Of a stretch of 34,682 bases of DNA, positions 7,613 to 14,880 are shown piece by piece. Both the position numbers and the translations under genes were made by a program. The DNA is from Comamonadaceae bacterium (GTDB lineage: Bacteria; Pseudomonadota; Gammaproteobacteria; Burkholderiales; Burkholderiaceae_C): the NCBI GenBank assembly GCA_947371915.1, contig CANBRM010000016.1:1-34682 (forward strand), given 5' to 3'. The stretch's first letter is position 1; each line of letters starts with the position of its first letter. The notes beneath the pieces were generated by a model. The model was not told the DNA's origin and ran no database searches. It saw only the letters and a program-made list of their open reading frames with translations.

Positions 7613-8269
7613 TCAGACTACTTTCAGTTTTGGACGCGCATGCGAGGGCGCATTGGTTCCAAAACGTCGGTTCAAAAGCATCAGTTTGAGAATGTCGAGC
7701 TGATGCACGATGGCGCGAATCTTGGTGCTGAGTCCGTTGAAAAACACCAGGCCAATCATGGCAATCAACAAACCAAAGGCCGTCGCGATCAAGGCTTCGG
7801 CGATGCCGCCGGTAACTTGAGACGCTGCGTTTTGAATGTCACCCAACACCGAGAACGCCCCAAACATACCAATGATGGTGCCAAAAAGACCCAGCAGCGG
7901 GGCCAAGGTGATGACGGTGTCGAGCATCCACAACGAGCGATCGAGCAGCGGCACTTCGCGCATCAGCGCTTCTTCCAAATGACCCGCACAGGTGTCACGC
8001 GCAGATTCTTCGGGTTCGAGCAACGAGGCTTCAAACAAGCTGATGTGGGGCAGGTCGGCATGCTTGCGCAATCCTTCCTGCATGGACACCGCTTGCAGCT
8101 CTGTACTGTCGTGCAGCAGCGCAATCAACTCGTCACCGCCTTGCTGCATTTTTGACAAAAAGAGCGTGCGCTCAATGATCACGGTCAGTGCCACCAGCAG
8201 CAGCACGCACATGATGTAGAGCGTGCCGCCCGAGTGGTTGGCCAGTTCAAATAACTTCTCAGGCGTCAT
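7613..8269 (-). CDS. exbB: MotA/TolQ/ExbB proton channel family protein
   Basis: This 218-residue ExbB-type protein has three membrane segments, near residues 17-38, 107-128 and 148-172. The family motif LAPLLGLFGTIIGMFGAF is in the second and GGIAEALIATAFGLLIAMIGLVFFN in the third. It forms the pentameric channel around ExbD that drives TonB. It sits immediately downstream of the TonB-dependent receptor (stop 8272) and overlaps closely with exbD. A complete private energising complex next to one receptor suggests that they serve the same substrate. Confidence 0.93.
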   Translation of the reverse strand: MTPEKLFELANHSGGTLYIMCVLLLVALTVIIERTLFLSKMQQGGDELIALLHDSTELQAVSMQEGLRKHADLPHISLFEASLLEPEESARDTCAGHLEEALMREVPLLDRSLWMLDTVITLAPLLGLFGTIIGMFGAFSVLGDIQNAASQVTGGIAEALIATAFGLLIAMIGLVFFNGLSTKIRAIVHQLDILKLMLLNRRFGTNAPSHARPKLKVV

Positions 8270-8271
8270 GT

Positions 8272-10581
8272 TTAAAAGTCTGCTTTCAGAGAAACCATCA
8301 TGCTGCGTGGTGCTTGGTAGATGTAGGTGTCTTGCGCCACGGTGGAGCCAGTGCTGATGGCCGTGATCTTGCCGCTGTTGGCCAAGTTAAAGACGTTGAA
8401 TTGCAGCTTCAAGTTCTTGGTTTGTGGTGTTACGTTTTTCAGGGTGTAAGCCACGCCTAAGTCCAAGTTGCCGTAGGCTGACGTCTTGTAATAGTCGTAG
8501 TAAGAGACACCTGCAATGGCTGCTTTGGTTGCGTCATAGTCCTTTTGGTGTACGACGCCTGTGCGCTTGTAAATCAATGAGCCTGACCAAGCGCCTTCGC
8601 TGTAGAGGCCACCCAATGCGGCGGTCATGCTAGGCGCACCGGAGATTTGTTCTCCTGTGTCGTTGGCTTTGGCGCTGTTAACTGAGCCGTTCAGGTACAG
8701 CGAGAAGCCGCCACCCAGCACTTGGGCCATTTGACCTTCGATGCCTTTGTAGGTTGCGCCACCGATGTTGGTGTAACGCGTGATGCCACTTTCGACCACT
8801 GAGACCAGTTTGTTGGTGAAGTCAATTTGGTAAACGTCCACGTCCCATGTCATGTCGGCTGTTTTACCAACGATGCCGAGTTGTAAGTTGGTGGACTTCT
8901 GAGGTGTGGTGCTGTTCTTGGTGGGGTCAGTGATGTAGAAGGTGTTCAGGTCAGGAATCTGAAATCCTTTGGCATATTGGGCATACACCGACATCGTGGG
9001 GTTGATTTTTTGATTCAGCGTCAAGAAAGGCAACGTTGTCTTGTAAGTCACCTCGGCTTTGTGGTTCAAGTCGCGGCTTGTGTTTTCAACGGCAGCGTCG
9101 ACCGAGCGTGTGATGTTGACGTACTTGACGCCAGGGGTGACGGTCAAGTCTTTCGTTGCGGCCCATTCAAACTCGGCAAAGGGTTGCACGGATTTGATGC
9201 TCGATTGCTGATCAAACTTCACGCTGTCGATGGGGCGATTCGTGCCAGCCAAGTTCGTTGCGTTGGCTGTTGACTCAATGCGGTTGTAGCCGCCGGTGGT
9301 CAAGTCCAAATCGTATTGGTGGCGGTCGGTCGATGAGGTTTCATACCAAACCCCCATGCGGGCGAGGCCATTTTCAAGTTGGTTCGTGGCCTTGAACATG
9401 TCACCCCACACACGGTATTTGTTTTGCTTGTCGATGCCCGGGATGTGGCCGTTGGCAGTCACCGTGCGCGTGCCATCGCTGGCCGTTTTGCGCGGATCAG
9501 ATGTCAAAGGCAATGTGCCGGTCCATGTCGGTGTTGTGGACGACATAGTTTGGTTGTCGTAGGCGTATGTGTACAACGAGTTGTCGGTGCTCCAGCCGTT
9601 GCCAAGCTCACTGCGCAAGCGAAGGTAGCTGAAGTCTGTGTCTTTTGTTGTTTTGTTGTACCCCATGTAGTTCATGCTGGTGGGGTCGTTGTTCAACTGA
9701 AAGTTGCGACCGTAGGCTGCAATTTGGGTAAGGGTTGCACCTTTGTTGCTGTCGGGTTGGTTGTAGTCGATGTGGTTGTAGGTCGAGAAAATCGTCATCA
9801 AAGACGCATCACCTACGGGGCGCTCGTACTTCAAAGCGTAGTTTTGGCTCTTCACAGGGCTGTTGCTCAGATAGCCGTCTGAAGAAAGATTTTGATAGTT
9901 CAGTTGCAGGGTGGCATCGCCCTTGTCTGCCATGCGACCTGTTTCATACGCAAAGCCGTAAAGCTGTGTGTTCCACGTACCCAACGAGGTGAACACGGAT
10001 GTTGTCTCTTCAGACATGGGCATCTTCGAGAACAAATTGATGGAGCCACCAAACGTTGCATGGCCCAAGTTGCTGGCATTGCCAGGACCGCGTTCGACCA
10101 CAGCACCGCCAATGACTGAGGCTGGGAAAAATGAGGTGGAGTGGTGAGCGGGGTTGTTGGTGTCAGCCCATGGAATGCCATCGAACGTGATGTTGTATTG
10201 GTCATCGCTGAAGCCGCGAAGTGTGGTTTTTGTTTCGCTCAAACCAGGTCCGTTGGCCGAGTCGCCCGACAAGCTGGGCGCGATGTTGACGATGCGGCTG
10301 TATTCGGCAATGGGCGAAACAGACAAGTCCATGAACTCACGCGTGATTATGGACTGTGGTTGCGTGGCTTCTAAGCTGGCTTGTGTCGGGGCCACGGCTG
10401 TGGCCGTGCCTTTCAAAGCCTCGTTGGTGCGAAAAGCACCCGCTGCGGTGCTGGCACCAATGGTGCCGAGGTCCACTGCAGCAGTTTGCGCAGCGGCCAT
10501 TTGGCTGGCCACCAAGGTCATCAGCGCCACAGAGACAAGACGTGACACGGCGTTGAATTTGAATGCAGGTTGTTTTTTCAT
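8272..10581 (-). CDS. TonB-dependent outer-membrane receptor under Pho control, substrate unknown
   Basis: This 769-residue receptor has a signal peptide (about 1-31, ending MAAAQ) and a TonB-box-like stretch, AVDLGTIGA, near the mature N-terminus. The plug domain contains the features SETKTTLRGFSDDQYNITFDGIP, VIGGAVVERGPG and FGGSINLFSK. A long beta-barrel follows, ending in the C-terminal aromatic signature SLKADF. It is not rich in the cysteines or histidines typical of heme receptors, and no siderophore genes are nearby. It is the first gene of an operon with exbB, exbD and tonB and shares its promoter region with a divergent phosphatase. Control by a strong Pho box array suggests uptake of a phosphorus compound, or of a metal cofactor for the phosphatases. 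No clear ribosome binding site is seen before the ATG at 10581. Confidence 0.92.
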   Translation of the reverse strand: MKKQPAFKFNAVSRLVSVALMTLVASQMAAAQTAAVDLGTIGASTAAGAFRTNEALKGTATAVAPTQASLEATQPQSIITREFMDLSVSPIAEYSRIVNIAPSLSGDSANGPGLSETKTTLRGFSDDQYNITFDGIPWADTNNPAHHSTSFFPASVIGGAVVERGPGNASNLGHATFGGSINLFSKMPMSEETTSVFTSLGTWNTQLYGFAYETGRMADKGDATLQLNYQNLSSDGYLSNSPVKSQNYALKYERPVGDASLMTIFSTYNHIDYNQPDSNKGATLTQIAAYGRNFQLNNDPTSMNYMGYNKTTKDTDFSYLRLRSELGNGWSTDNSLYTYAYDNQTMSSTTPTWTGTLPLTSDPRKTASDGTRTVTANGHIPGIDKQNKYRVWGDMFKATNQLENGLARMGVWYETSSTDRHQYDLDLTTGGYNRIESTANATNLAGTNRPIDSVKFDQQSSIKSVQPFAEFEWAATKDLTVTPGVKYVNITRSVDAAVENTSRDLNHKAEVTYKTTLPFLTLNQKINPTMSVYAQYAKGFQIPDLNTFYITDPTKNSTTPQKSTNLQLGIVGKTADMTWDVDVYQIDFTNKLVSVVESGITRYTNIGGATYKGIEGQMAQVLGGGFSLYLNGSVNSAKANDTGEQISGAPSMTAALGGLYSEGAWSGSLIYKRTGVVHQKDYDATKAAIAGVSYYDYYKTSAYGNLDLGVAYTLKNVTPQTKNLKLQFNVFNLANSGKITAISTGSTVAQDTYIYQAPRSMMVSLKADF

Positions 10582-10635
10582 AGGTTTGGAGTTTGAAAAA
10601 GTGAAATTGAGTGCAAGTCGATAAAACTGACATGC

Positions 10636-10691
10636 AGTATCTAAACCGCTTGTGACTGCGGCATGAAAAATTCATGAACCTTAAATGACGC
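10636..10691 (-). promoter_or_regulatory. Tandem Pho boxes and -10 for the TonB receptor operon
   Basis: Four minus-strand half-sites in 11-bp phase: GCGTCAT (10691-10685), GGTTCAT (10680-10674), TTTTCAT (10669-10663) and CAGTCAC (10658-10652). Exactly 10 bases on is GATACT (10641-10636), close to the -10 consensus. The predicted start is near 10629, leaving a leader of about 48 bases. Confidence 0.82.
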
Positions 10692-10692
10692 C

Positions 10693-10726
10693 GTGTCTTT
10701 TGTTTGTCATATAGCTCAATCAAACT
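10693..10726 (+). promoter_or_regulatory. Pho box and -10 for the metallophosphatase
   Basis: GTGTCTT (10693-10699) and TTGTCAT (10704-10710) are 11 bp apart. CAAACT (10721-10726) follows after 10 bases; the same hexamer stands at the same place in the ppk promoter. The box is back to back with the receptor array, only one base away, so PhoB could fire both directions together. Confidence 0.7.
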
Positions 10727-10749
10727 GACGTTTTTTATATTTAATCGAC

Positions 10750-11742
10750 ATGCTTAAAGTCCTGAGTTTTTCTGTTTGCTTGTGCCTCTCAATGGCCGCG
10801 AGTGCCGCTGATTTTTCATTCGCTTTGTGGGGCGATATGCCCTATGGCAAAAACAAAGACGCACGTCAAACCCAAGCGGTGATCGACAGCATCAACCGCT
10901 CTGAGGTTGCGTTTTCTATCTTTGATGGGGACTTCAAAGATGGCAGCTCACGCTGTGATGACGCGGTCTATCAAAAGGCTTCTTTGATGTTTGAGGGCAT
11001 GAAGAAACCCGTCGTGTATGTCCCCGGTGACAACGAGTGGACCGATTGCCACCGCACGAACAATGGTGGCTACAACAGCCAAGAAAGGCTGTCGCTGATT
11101 CGCCGTACGTTTTTCTCGCAGCCACTGAGTCTTGGACAAGAAAAAATGCGTTTGCAAAACCAAGGGGCTTTGGGCGACAAGTTTTCAGAGAACACGCGCT
11201 TCCAAGTCGATGGTGTGGTTTTTCTGGGCTTGAATGTCCCAGGTAGCAACAACAACTCGGTGCCCGATGCGACAACATGTGCTTTTAAAAGTGTGCGCAC
11301 ACCCGCCGATTGCGAAGAGGCCAATCAAGAATTCGCAGCGCGCAGCCAAGCCAATCTGGCTTGGTTGGCCTCCGGTTTTGCCCAAGCCACGGCCAGCGCG
11401 GCGAAGGGCGTGGTGATTTTTTTTCAAGCCAATCCCGGGTTCGACCTGTCGGAAACAGAGAAGGTCGATGAAAGCCAGTTGCCTGAGTACGCGGGCTACC
11501 AATCTTTGATGGCAGCTGTGGCGCATGAGACGTCGAAATACAAAGGCCAAGTTTTGCTGGTGCACGGCGACGATCATTTTTTCAAAATGGACAAACCTTT
11601 GTACGCGCCCGGCAAGATGTTGAATAACTTCACCCGCGTGCAAACCTTTGGCAGCCCTTCCAACCATTGGGTCAAGGTGCTGGTGAACAAAGATGACCCC
11701 GAGGTCTTCACGATCAAGCCGGTGATTGTTCACCTCGATTAA
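10750..11742 (+). CDS. Secreted calcineurin-like metallophosphoesterase
   Basis: The 330-residue protein has a signal peptide (about 1-20, ending ASAA). Metallophosphoesterase motifs follow in order: WGDMPY with Asp29, SIFDGDFKDG with Asp59/Asp61, VPGDNEW with Asp94 and Asn95 (GNH-like, His replaced by Glu), and a late LLVHGDDHFF. The usual GNHD is degenerate (GDNE), so the family is a divergent one. Four or more cysteines in the mature part (RCDD, TDCH, TTCAF, ADCEE) suggest disulfides and a periplasmic home. It probably releases phosphate from an organic ester. The exact substrate is unknown. Its Pho promoter faces away from the TonB receptor, which suggests joint use: the receptor imports the substrate and this enzyme hydrolyses it. 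corA follows by 35 bases. Confidence 0.85.
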   Translation: MLKVLSFSVCLCLSMAASAADFSFALWGDMPYGKNKDARQTQAVIDSINRSEVAFSIFDGDFKDGSSRCDDAVYQKASLMFEGMKKPVVYVPGDNEWTDCHRTNNGGYNSQERLSLIRRTFFSQPLSLGQEKMRLQNQGALGDKFSENTRFQVDGVVFLGLNVPGSNNNSVPDATTCAFKSVRTPADCEEANQEFAARSQANLAWLASGFAQATASAAKGVVIFFQANPGFDLSETEKVDESQLPEYAGYQSLMAAVAHETSKYKGQVLLVHGDDHFFKMDKPLYAPGKMLNNFTRVQTFGSPSNHWVKVLVNKDDPEVFTIKPVIVHLD

Positions 11743-11777
11743 GTGTCACGCCGGTAGGCTCGCGTACAGTTCGCGCC

Positions 11778-12893
11778 ATGAGAGTTTTTCAAATCAATTC
11801 GCAAGCCGTCATCGAATCGGCGCAACTGCCCAGTCAGCTGCCTGAGCATGGCTTCATCTGGATGGCCTTTGCGCGGCGTGAGTTTGAGGTGCTGCAGCAA
11901 GAGATTCAGGGCACCTTAGAGCGCTTGTGTGGCGCACAAATTGTGGATTTGCATGTGTCGGATGTGTTGAACAACCAACTGCCCTCGCATTACGACTACA
12001 CCTCCGATTACAACTTGATGGTGTTTCGCCGTCTCGCTGCGGGGCAAACGGAGTCGGACTTGTCCCGTCCCGGCGAAATCTTGCATCGCTCGCGCGACAA
12101 AGGCGGTCCGCCGGTGTTGCACCGCATCGACACCAGCCCTGTGGCATTTGTGGTGTTTGACCGTGTGGTGTTGACCGTGCATCCCACCGACTGCGCGATT
12201 CGCGAGAGCTATGCCGCACGTTTGCTGAGCTTGGGCGCATTGGCTTCCAACGCACAGGCGGGCCAGCAGCCCAACCGTTTGCCCTTAAGTCCGCCCGATT
12301 TGATGTTGCGTGTGATCAGCCAAATGGTGGACGGCTATCTCAATTTGCGCCGTGAACTCACGCGGCAACTCGACCATTGGCAAAGTGAGTTGATCAACCC
12401 CAAAACGCGCTTCAACAACTGGAGCGCCTTGTTGGATGCCCGTTTGTCGCTGCACCATTTGGATGAAATTTGCGAAGACCAACGTGCGGCCATTCAAGAT
12501 TGGATCGATGCGCTCGATGCGGTGGTCGAGCCGCACGCCGTGCACCCGCGTTCGTTTGAGTTGCTCAAAGTGCGCAGCCGCGATGTCTTAGAGCACATTG
12601 AGCGCGTGGTTCACCATGTGCGTCGCTTGGAGCAAAGCGCTGAAACGGCGGTGCAAATGCATTTCAACGCGCAGAGCAACCGCACCAACGACATCATGCG
12701 CACCTTGACGGTGTTGACGGCGATCTTTTTGCCTTTGAACTTGATCACCGGATTTTTTGGCATGAATTTCGAAACCTTCGCCGTGCTTCACGATGAACAT
12801 GGCTTGTGGTGGACGAGTTTGTTCATGCTGTTTCTCGCCGTGGGCTTGGTGGTGTTCTTTTGGCGCAAACGTTACTTGGGCGGTACCAGTTGA
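11778..12893 (+). CDS. corA: CorA-family divalent cation transporter
   Basis: This 371-residue protein has the CorA/ZntB layout: a large cytoplasmic N-terminal domain, a long helix (about 180-300), and two C-terminal membrane helices. The signature GMN is at 328-330 (FFGMNFETF) at the end of the first helix. The GMN motif means a Mg2+ (or Zn2+, Co2+) channel. I cannot tell Mg from Zn by sequence alone. It is only 35 bases after the metallophosphatase and has no visible Pho box of its own, so it is probably carried on that transcript. A divalent-ion channel would fit a locus rich in Zn/Mg phosphatases. It may also be an unrelated passenger. Confidence 0.9.
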   Translation: MRVFQINSQAVIESAQLPSQLPEHGFIWMAFARREFEVLQQEIQGTLERLCGAQIVDLHVSDVLNNQLPSHYDYTSDYNLMVFRRLAAGQTESDLSRPGEILHRSRDKGGPPVLHRIDTSPVAFVVFDRVVLTVHPTDCAIRESYAARLLSLGALASNAQAGQQPNRLPLSPPDLMLRVISQMVDGYLNLRRELTRQLDHWQSELINPKTRFNNWSALLDARLSLHHLDEICEDQRAAIQDWIDALDAVVEPHAVHPRSFELLKVRSRDVLEHIERVVHHVRRLEQSAETAVQMHFNAQSNRTNDIMRTLTVLTAIFLPLNLITGFFGMNFETFAVLHDEHGLWWTSLFMLFLAVGLVVFFWRKRYLGGTS

Positions 12894-12903
12894 GCGGGCA
12901 GCG

Positions 12904-12937
12904 CTGTCACTGATTTTTCACAATGGGTCGCTAAAGT
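12904..12937 (+). promoter_or_regulatory. Pho box and -10 for the TRAP transporter operon
   Basis: CTGTCAC (12904-12910) and TTTTCAC (12915-12921) are 11 bp apart with a TGAT spacer. TAAAGT (12932-12937) follows after exactly 10 bases and matches the -10 consensus at four of six positions. It starts 11 bases after the corA stop and is one of the best sites in the window. Confidence 0.82.
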
Positions 12938-12977
12938 GCATGTCAATTTCTCAATCGATTGACATGAAGGTGGCCTT

Positions 12978-13862
12978 ATTTTTCGCCCTATTTTTAAGGC
13001 TCTGTGCTGCCTGTGCCTCTTGCACACCTTGTCGGGGTGCGCCATTCGCAGCTATGCCGTTGACCAAGCTGCGAACGCCCTAGCGGGCCAAGACCTTGCT
13101 GCTGAGGATGACTTGGTGCTGGTGCGCGAATCCAGTGCGTTCTACCTCAAGATGTCTGAATCATTGCTGCGCGCGTCCCCGAGCAATCTCAAACTGGCGC
13201 AATCTGTCGCTGCAGGTTTCACCCAATACGCCTATGCCTTTGTGGCGTTTGACGCTGAAAAAACGGAGTCTGTGAATGCCAAAGCGGCCTTTGTGTTGCG
13301 CGAGCGTGCGGCACGGTTGTACGGTCGCGCCCATCGCCATGCGATGACCGCTTTGGAGCTCAGCAGTCCCGGTTTCAAGCAGGCTTTGTCGCAACCGCCA
13401 CATGCATTGCCAACGCACCCCACCGAGCAGCAAGTGGCGCTGGCCTATTGGGCTGCGGCGTCGTGGGGCGGTCTTATATCTTTGTCCAAAGACCAGCCCG
13501 ATGTGGTGGCCGATTTGCCCCAAGCCATCCGCTTGACGCAGTGGGCTTGGCAGGCTCAGCCTAGTTATGGCCAAGGCGCTTTGGCCAGTCTGTTGGGCAC
13601 CTTTGAAGCTGCGCGCCCCAACGGGTCGGTTGCTCAAGCCACGCAGTATTTTGAACAAGCCATGCGTGACGGTGCGGGTGAACAAGCCGGACCCTACGTG
13701 GCCAAGGCCGAAAGCATCGCCTTGGTGGCACAAGACCGGGTGATGTTTGAGCAGTTACTGCACCAAGCCGTGGAGGTGGCCACGCGTCACCGTAATTTGC
13801 AAAACGAAGTCATGCGCGAACGTGCAGTGTGGTTGCTCGACATGACTGACGATTTATTTTGA
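12978..13862 (+). CDS. TRAP-associated lipoprotein TatT; start codon or frame unusual
   Basis: This is the TatT family (TRAP-associated tetratricopeptide-like lipoprotein), which partners the P subunit of some TRAP importers. The body has the family pattern SYAVDQAANALAG and a run of paired helices to the end, about 280 residues. LSGC is a lipobox, but no ATG, GTG or CTG gives a full signal peptide in this frame. An in-frame stop lies at 12960-12962. Using ATT 12978 gives a good 21-residue lipoprotein signal, with GAAGGTGG 4 bases before it. Alternatively ATG 12964 in the +1 frame gives MKVALFFALFLRL and would join this frame by one extra T in the T5 run (12991-12995) or by -1 slippage there. 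TTG 13020 would leave almost no signal. Two genes for the transporter follow directly. Confidence 0.8.
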   Translation: MFRPIFKALCCLCLLHTLSGCAIRSYAVDQAANALAGQDLAAEDDLVLVRESSAFYLKMSESLLRASPSNLKLAQSVAAGFTQYAYAFVAFDAEKTESVNAKAAFVLRERAARLYGRAHRHAMTALELSSPGFKQALSQPPHALPTHPTEQQVALAYWAAASWGGLISLSKDQPDVVADLPQAIRLTQWAWQAQPSYGQGALASLLGTFEAARPNGSVAQATQYFEQAMRDGAGEQAGPYVAKAESIALVAQDRVMFEQLLHQAVEVATRHRNLQNEVMRERAVWLLDMTDDLF

Positions 13863-13872
13863 AAGCTTTCCT

Positions 13873-14880
13873 ATGTTGAAGTCTGCCTTGTTGGTCATGG
13901 CCGTATATCTGGGGGCCATGAGCCCAGTGTTTGCGGCTGACAAACCCTTTCGTATCGGGACGCTGGCCCCCAAAAATTCGCTGTACCACCGCCAACTCTT
14001 AGAGGTGGGTGAGGCGTGGCGCGCTGCCCAAGGCGGTGGCGCGAAGTACGTGGTGTACCCAGACGGTAGCCAAGGCGGCGAGACCGAGCTGGCCCGTCGT
14101 ATGCGCATTGGGCAGTTGCAAGGTGCGCTTTTGTCTGTTGTGGGCTTGCACGAAATTGAACCCTCGATCAGTGCCCTGCAGGCCATGCCGCTGCTGTTCA
14201 AAAGCTGGGACGAAGTGGACTATGTGCGCGAGAAAATGCGCCCCGCCATGGAAAAGAAGTTTTTAGACAAAGGCTTCGTGGTGCTCGCGTGGGGCGATGC
14301 GGGTTGGGTGAGGTTCTTCTCGAAGGAGCCCGCGTTTAAACCCGATGATTACAAAAAGATGAAATTCTTTGCGTGGGGTGGCGAGGCCGATCAGCAAGAG
14401 ATCATGAAGAGTTTGGGCTACACGCCGGTGCCGCTGGAGACCAGCGACATCTTGCCGTCCATTCAAACGGGCATGATCAATGTGGTGCCCTCGACGCCTT
14501 ACTTTGCCTTGGCCAGCCAGGTCTACACCATGGCACCCAATATGTTGGAGATCAATTGGGCCCCCATCGTGGGTGCCTTGGTGGTGACCAAGAAAGCATG
14601 GGACGAGATGACACCCGCCACGCAAGACGCGGTGCGTGTGGCCGGTGAAAAAGCAGGCGCACAAATTCGCACTAAAGCACGCCAAGAGGTAGACGAAGCG
14701 GTGGATGCCATGAAAAAACGTGGCCTCGTCGTGAACAAACCCAACGCCGAACAAATGCGCGAATGGACCGAGTTGGCCGACAAGCTTTACCCCCGTATTC
14801 GCGGCACCTTGGTGCCTGCCGATACCTTTGACGAGGTGTTTCGCCATTTGAAGGCCTACCGCGCTAGCAAGGCCAAGTGA
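13873..14880 (+). CDS. dctP: TRAP transporter solute-binding protein, DctP/TatP type
   Basis: This 335-residue periplasmic binding protein has a signal peptide (1 to about 21, ending VFAA) and the DctP fold pattern: FRIGTLAPKNS, YPDGSQGGETELARRMRIGQLQG, GWVRFFSKEP, and LPSIQTGMINVVPSTP. In carboxylate-binding DctP proteins an Arg in the motif PEDLKGLKIRV clamps the ligand. Here the matching stretch is PDDYKKMKFFA, with Phe166 in place of that Arg. The ligand is therefore probably not a simple carboxylic acid. It lies 10 bases after tatT, and its stop overlaps the start of the permease. PhoB control of the operon suggests a phosphorus-related or lipid-derived ligand, which is inference. Confidence 0.9.
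   Translation: MLKSALLVMAVYLGAMSPVFAADKPFRIGTLAPKNSLYHRQLLEVGEAWRAAQGGGAKYVVYPDGSQGGETELARRMRIGQLQGALLSVVGLHEIEPSISALQAMPLLFKSWDEVDYVREKMRPAMEKKFLDKGFVVLAWGDAGWVRFFSKEPAFKPDDYKKMKFFAWGGEADQQEIMKSLGYTPVPLETSDILPSIQTGMINVVPSTPYFALASQVYTMAPNMLEINWAPIVGALVVTKKAWDEMTPATQDAVRVAGEKAGAQIRTKARQEVDEAVDAMKKRGLVVNKPNAEQMREWTELADKLYPRIRGTLVPADTFDEVFRHLKAYRASKAK

Noticed and set aside
11743-11777. Pho box before corA
   Set aside because: A single GTGTCAC half-site is present, but no partner lies 11 bp away on either side.
12793-13083. 96-codon frame spanning the end of corA and the start of tatT as a gene
   Set aside because: The part from ATG 12964 does look like a signal peptide, but the frame ends after 39 codons. 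I treat it as a possible displaced start of tatT rather than its own gene.
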